Shown: one piece after another, positions 60,858 to 64,000 of the stretch
Numbering within the stretch: the first letter of the stretch is position 1
Layout of the letters: every line of letters begins with the position of its first letter
From: Pseudogracilibacillus auburnensis
Lineage (GTDB): Bacteria > Bacillota > Bacilli > Bacillales > Amphibacillaceae
Assembly: GCF_003201975.1 (NCBI RefSeq)
Contig: NZ_QJJQ01000009.1
Coordinates: 1-64,000, forward strand
Direction of reading: 5' to 3'
DNA length: 64,000 nt
Translations under genes and position numbers: made by a program
The notes under the pieces: generated by a model
Told to the model about the DNA's origin: nothing
The model's database searches: none
What the model saw: only the letters and a program-made list of their open reading frames with translations

Positions 60858-61850
60858 ATGAAAGAAATAACAGACATAACCATAATCGGTGCGGGTCCTG
60901 TTGGCTTGTTTACTACTTTTTATGCAGGAATGAGAGAAGCCTCTGTCCATCTCATTGATAGCATGCCAAGTGTTGGTGGGCAATTGGCAGCTCTTTATCC
61001 GGAAAAAAACATCTATGACATTGCTGGATTTCCAAAAATTAAAGCGCAAGATTTAGTGAAACAACTTCATCTGCAAGCACTCACGTTTTCACCAAAAATA
61101 ACATTAGGTGAAGCAGTTTTAGATGTGAAGCAACAAGAAGATGGGGTTTTTGTTATCGTGACTTCGAAAGACGTGTATTATACAAGAGCCATTATTATTA
61201 CAGCTGGTGCAGGGGCATTTGAACCACGTCCATTAGAAGTGGAAAATGTACAAACGCATCGAAAAAACATCCATTACTTTATTAAAAATGTCGCTGAATT
61301 CCAAAACAAGCGCGTGCTCGTTTGTGGTGGGGGTGATTCTGCAGTAGATTGGTCTTTAACACTTGAACCAGTTGCCGAAGAGGTGACATTAGTACATCGT
61401 CGTCACCAATTTCGTGCCCATGAATCAAGCATAACGGAACTTAAAAACTCGACAGTGCATGTGGTCACTCCCTTTGAAATAAAAAAACTAATCGGGAATG
61501 GTGAACGATTGGAGCAAGTCTTAATTCAAAAGGTTCGCGAAGAAGAAAAGGCATTTATAAATGTCGATCAAATTATTGTCAGTTATGGATTTATCACAGA
61601 TTTAGGCCCTTTAAAAGAATGGGGTTTAGAGATTGAACGTAATTCTCTGCGTGTCAATCAACAGATGGAAACGACTATTGCGGGAATTTATGCAGCAGGA
61701 GATATTTGCACGTATAAAGGAAAGCCGAAACTAATTGCAACTGGGTTTGGAGAAGCAACCATTGCTGTCAATCAAGCGAAGTTGATGCTTGATCCGAAGG
61801 CACGGGTCAATGTTCATAGCACTCACTTATTTGAGAAAGTATCGAATTAA
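60858..61850 (+). CDS. Ferredoxin-NADP reductase, YumC type
   Basis: A 330-residue thioredoxin-reductase-like flavoprotein without the CxxC. FAD motif TIIGAGPVGLFTTF, then SVGGQLAALYPEKNIYDIAGFP, NADPH motif VLVCGGGDSAVDWSL, VHRRHQFRAHE and GIYAAGDICTYKGKPKLIATGFGEA. It is of YumC/FNR2 length. ATG 60858 is the first in-frame start behind GGGGG. Paired with its ferredoxin it transfers electrons between NADPH and an acceptor, perhaps an oxygenase; no acceptor is encoded in the window. Confidence 0.88.
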   Translation: MKEITDITIIGAGPVGLFTTFYAGMREASVHLIDSMPSVGGQLAALYPEKNIYDIAGFPKIKAQDLVKQLHLQALTFSPKITLGEAVLDVKQQEDGVFVIVTSKDVYYTRAIIITAGAGAFEPRPLEVENVQTHRKNIHYFIKNVAEFQNKRVLVCGGGDSAVDWSLTLEPVAEEVTLVHRRHQFRAHESSITELKNSTVHVVTPFEIKKLIGNGERLEQVLIQKVREEEKAFINVDQIIVSYGFITDLGPLKEWGLEIERNSLRVNQQMETTIAGIYAAGDICTYKGKPKLIATGFGEATIAVNQAKLMLDPKARVNVHSTHLFEKVSN

Positions 61851-61864
61851 TGGCTCGCCAAAAC

Positions 61865-61897
61865 AAAAAAACTTGACAATGTAGTCAAGTTTTTTTA
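61865..61897. terminator. Bidirectional terminator between reductase and PaaX genes
   Basis: AAAAAACTTGAC / GTCAAGTTTTTT stem with T runs on both strands; the genes converge here. Confidence 0.88.
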
Positions 61898-62737
61898 TTG
61901 TTCAATTAGCTCACCAAGTTCAAAGATCGACTCAAAAAAACGTTTCGCTGGTTTCGATAAAATATTATTATAATCTTTAAATAATGATGTTGCAGAATCA
62001 CCAAGCCATTTTTCTGGTAAAAGCTCATCAGGTAAACTCGGATCAATAAATAAAAATTTGCGATATTGATGGACAAGCCAAGCACTTTTAACAAAACAGC
62101 TGCTATCACTGATTTCATTCTTATTTATTTTACTTTTATCGATCACATATTTCTGGCTGTATTGTTCAATAAATTGCGCATATCGTTCATTAATTTCATC
62201 AAGATCCCAACATTTTTTGACTAATTCCTCATTTGTTTGCATACCTTTATATGTGGCTTGGAAATAGCTGACATAATCTTCAATTTCGTATTTTTTTATC
62301 ATTCGCGTCATTTCATCTTCTAAATCGTTAGGTGTTATCCAGCAACTGTTTGATAAAAGGCCAAAACCACTCCAAACTAACTCTTCCCTTAATTTATCTC
62401 GTAAATGTCTTTTTTCCTCAGGAATGGTATAAACGAGAATCCACCATTTACCTTCCCAAGGTGGGGTAGGCTCTTTATAAATTCTTTTCGAGGCTTCCTT
62501 CATACGAGCTACCCCTTGTTCGGTAAGGAAGTAATAGCTTTTGTTTCCTCTTTTTTCTGACTTTAGCCATCCTTGTTTGCTCATACGTGAAACAGCTGCT
62601 CGGACTGCTTGCTCGTTATGGCCAAATGCCTCTAATAATTTAATTAAACTTCCTATCCAAATAACATTTCCGTAATGTCGAATATAATCTCCATAAATCG
62701 TAAAAATCATGGAGCGTGTGCTAAAATTTTTATCCAT
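61895..62737 (-). CDS. PaaX-family transcriptional regulator
   Basis: A 280-residue protein. N-terminal winged helix: TRSMIFTIYGDYIRHYG, LLEAFGHNEQAVRAAVSRM, GWLKSEKRGNKSYYFLTEQG. C-terminal PaaX domain: WEGKWWILVYTIPEEKRHLRDKLRE and LSNSCWITPND. PaaX proteins repress phenylacetate-type operons and are released by an acyl-CoA. Here it lies between the ferredoxin/reductase pair and an ABC operon whose promoters share one operator, so it probably controls both. The effector is unknown. Confidence 0.87.
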   Translation of the reverse strand: MDKNFSTRSMIFTIYGDYIRHYGNVIWIGSLIKLLEAFGHNEQAVRAAVSRMSKQGWLKSEKRGNKSYYFLTEQGVARMKEASKRIYKEPTPPWEGKWWILVYTIPEEKRHLRDKLREELVWSGFGLLSNSCWITPNDLEDEMTRMIKKYEIEDYVSYFQATYKGMQTNEELVKKCWDLDEINERYAQFIEQYSQKYVIDKSKINKNEISDSSCFVKSAWLVHQYRKFLFIDPSLPDELLPEKWLGDSATSLFKDYNNILSKPAKRFFESIFELGELIEQ

Positions 62738-62979
62738 CGCTAATCCTTTCTTATTGCATACGTGTAGCTAAGGCTTGACGATAAGCCAAGTTTTCTAACC
62801 GTATTTATAATGATGATTTAATAACCTTGATGATGCAATTTTCACTATTATAACATAAAGTCAACTTTATATACCATTTTCTCATCGTCATACACATATT
62901 TCGTTATACGATATTTTTCTGTAAACTGGTAAACAAATCTCTACAATAGATTTTCCCTTATTTAGTTATAAAAATGATA

Positions 62980-63008
62980 TTGACACAATATATGATTATA
63001 TATATAAT
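62980..63008 (+). promoter_or_regulatory. SigA promoter of the ABC transporter operon
   Basis: TTGACA (62980-62985), 17-base spacer, TATAAT (63003-63008): a consensus promoter. Confidence 0.85.
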
Positions 63009-63012
63009 TTAC

Positions 63013-63033
63013 ATAACGTAATAGTAACGTAAT
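63013..63033 (-). promoter_or_regulatory. Direct-repeat operator, copy 2
   Basis: On the minus strand ATTACGTTAC and ATTACGTTAT are separated by one base, matching copy 1 (60545-60565) at 18 of 21 positions. It overlaps the transcription start, so binding would block the promoter. Confidence 0.7.
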
Positions 63034-63093
63034 TTATTTTAATGTCATATAAGTGTTGCAATGAGGTGAATGATTCATACAATCCTATATTAT

Positions 63094-63107
63094 TGTAAGC
63101 GTTTACT
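63094..63107 (+). promoter_or_regulatory. cre site (CcpA)
   Basis: TGTAAGCGTTTACT fits the catabolite-response consensus TGWAARCGYTWNCW at every position. It lies downstream of the promoter, in the leader of the ABC permease, a place for roadblock repression. Confidence 0.8.
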
Positions 63108-63140
63108 TCATTGAAAATATGTGATGGGATGGAGGATGAC

Positions 63141-64000
63141 ATGTTTTTATCATTATTTGGTGCAGTAGAATCAGGAGCAATTTATGCGATTATGGCTCTC
63201 GGTGTATATTTATCTTTTAGAGTGCTCGATTTCCCGGACTTAACGGTTGATGGAAGTTTTGTAACAGGAGCGGCAGTTGCAGCTATTTCGATTATGAATG
63301 GATTGTCACCTGTTCTCGCAACTATTTTAGGTGCAACGGCAGGTTTTTTCGCGGGGTGTATAACAGGTATTCTTCATACAAAAGGAAAAATTAATGCGTT
63401 ATTATCAGGAATTTTAATGATGATTGCACTCTATTCAATTAATTTACGGATTATGGGATCTCCACAAATTTCATTATTAAATGAATCGACATTAAAAACA
63501 CAGTTCATCTCGTTTTGGGAGAAAATTGGATTTGATCATTTGTTAAATAATCTTCTTACAATGGTAGGAATTGAACGAGTTCCTCCAACATGGGGCATCG
63601 TGTTTGTCATGATCATTATTATTATCATTATTAAAATGTTAGCTGACTATTTCTTAAAAACAGAGGTCGGATTGGCGCTTCGAGCAACGGGTGATAACAA
63701 GCGAATGATCCGGAGTTTTTCCGCGAATACGGACACTTTGATTATTTTTGGGATTGGCATTTCGAATGGACTTGTCGCATTTTCTGGCGCATTAATTGCA
63801 CAGCACGGTGGCTTTGCCGATGTTGGAATGGGTATTGGGATGATCATTATCGGTCTTGCCTCTGTTATTATCGGGGAAGCTTTATTCGGAATTAAAACGA
63901 TTTTTCGGGCAACTCTCGCGGTCATTTTAGGGGCGATCGTTTATCGCATCGTTGTGACGCTTGCCCTCCGTGTCGAATTTTTAGAGACAGGTGATATGAA
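63141..64000 (+). CDS. ABC transporter permease, TrpY-like (partial, cut by window end)
   Basis: At least 286 residues, open to the edge. GAVESGAIYAIMALGVYLSFRVLDFPDLTVDGSF is the LivH/TrpY-type start of permeases paired with TrpX-like binding proteins (ABC_sub_bind family); further helices and EVGLALRATGDNKRMI (EAA-like loop) follow. GGAGGATGAC precedes ATG 63141. The ATPase and binding protein are expected beyond the window. The promoter has a consensus SigA site, a shared operator and a cre box. Confidence 0.8.
   Translation, partial: MFLSLFGAVESGAIYAIMALGVYLSFRVLDFPDLTVDGSFVTGAAVAAISIMNGLSPVLATILGATAGFFAGCITGILHTKGKINALLSGILMMIALYSINLRIMGSPQISLLNESTLKTQFISFWEKIGFDHLLNNLLTMVGIERVPPTWGIVFVMIIIIIIIKMLADYFLKTEVGLALRATGDNKRMIRSFSANTDTLIIFGIGISNGLVAFSGALIAQHGGFADVGMGIGMIIIGLASVIIGEALFGIKTIFRATLAVILGAIVYRIVVTLALRVEFLETGDM

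Noticed and set aside
1-64000. tRNA, rRNA and phage structural genes
   Set aside because: No cloverleaf, rRNA core or phage gene pattern was recognised by reading; small RNAs without sequence hallmarks cannot be excluded.

Overview
The window comes from the chromosome of a low-GC, endospore-former-like Bacillaceae bacterium. The evidence is the mbl-flhO-flhP-fabZ block, a TagO/LCP/LytG-type wall glycobiology, B. subtilis-like ferredoxin and YumC-type reductase, perfect SigA promoters and cre-type boxes, frequent TTG/GTG starts with strong Shine-Dalgarno sites, and AT-rich DNA. The halophile/alkaliphile-like Bacillaceae (Oceanobacillus/Virgibacillus kind) would fit, but the species cannot be fixed from sequence reading alone.

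Layout. (1) 1-6.5 kb: a decayed IS200/IS605-type right end, a tmrB-like ATPase, then mbl, two flagellar rod/hook-type genes (flhO, flhP), an EpuA-like membrane peptide, fabZ, an Asn-rich lipoprotein and a YjfB-family motility peptide; a second IS200/IS605-type remnant follows. (2) 6.7-14.6 kb: a lipoprotein adaptor plus RND pump, convergent with an SsuABC-type transporter operon headed by a VOC protein. (3) 15.3-46.7 kb: a large surface-polysaccharide island. It has tagO, two GT4 enzymes, UDP-ManNAc dehydrogenase, a TagG/TagH-like ABC exporter and very large multi-domain glycosyltransferases. It then has a methyltransferase with a long coiled coil, a CgeB-GT2 fusion and an asparagine-synthase-like protein without the N-terminal Cys. 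An O-acyltransferase, MnaA epimerase, an exported PIG-L deacetylase, an LCP ligase and nagB follow. Two paralogous modular wall hydrolases (glucosaminidase and amidase) bracket the right part in opposite orientation, and a decayed YkuD L,D-transpeptidase lies between.

(4) 47.1-48.1 kb: a DUF1659/DUF2922/YvrJ trio. (5) 48.5-58.7 kb: catabolic genes. A TIM-barrel isomerase/dehydratase and type I dehydroquinase sit behind three GATCGATC-centred operators. A thioesterase, an aldo/keto reductase and a LacI regulator with its own palindromic operators come next. The LacI gene leads an operon of PfkB kinase, NitT/TauT-like ABC transporter, metallo-beta-lactamase-fold hydrolase and a glutamine-amidotransferase-like protein, whose substrate is unknown. 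(6) 59-64 kb: a nitronate monooxygenase-like flavoprotein, GC-richer dispersed repeats, ferredoxin plus ferredoxin-NADP reductase, a PaaX-family regulator, and the start of a TrpXYZ-like ABC operon. The ferredoxin and ABC promoters carry the same direct-repeat operator.

How they work together: the central island can make UDP-GlcNAc-primed lipid-linked glycan (TagO), supply ManNAc/ManNAcA (MnaA, WecC-like), build and decorate the chain, export it through the TagGH-like transporter and attach it to peptidoglycan through the LCP protein. Wall hydrolases and O-acylation/deacetylation enzymes act outside. The most interesting candidates for undescribed biology are this ABC-dependent polymer pathway (especially the methyltransferase-coiled-coil protein and the Cys-less asparagine-synthase-like protein), the LacI-PfkB-ABC-MBL-amidotransferase operon, and the PaaX-linked ferredoxin/ABC regulon.
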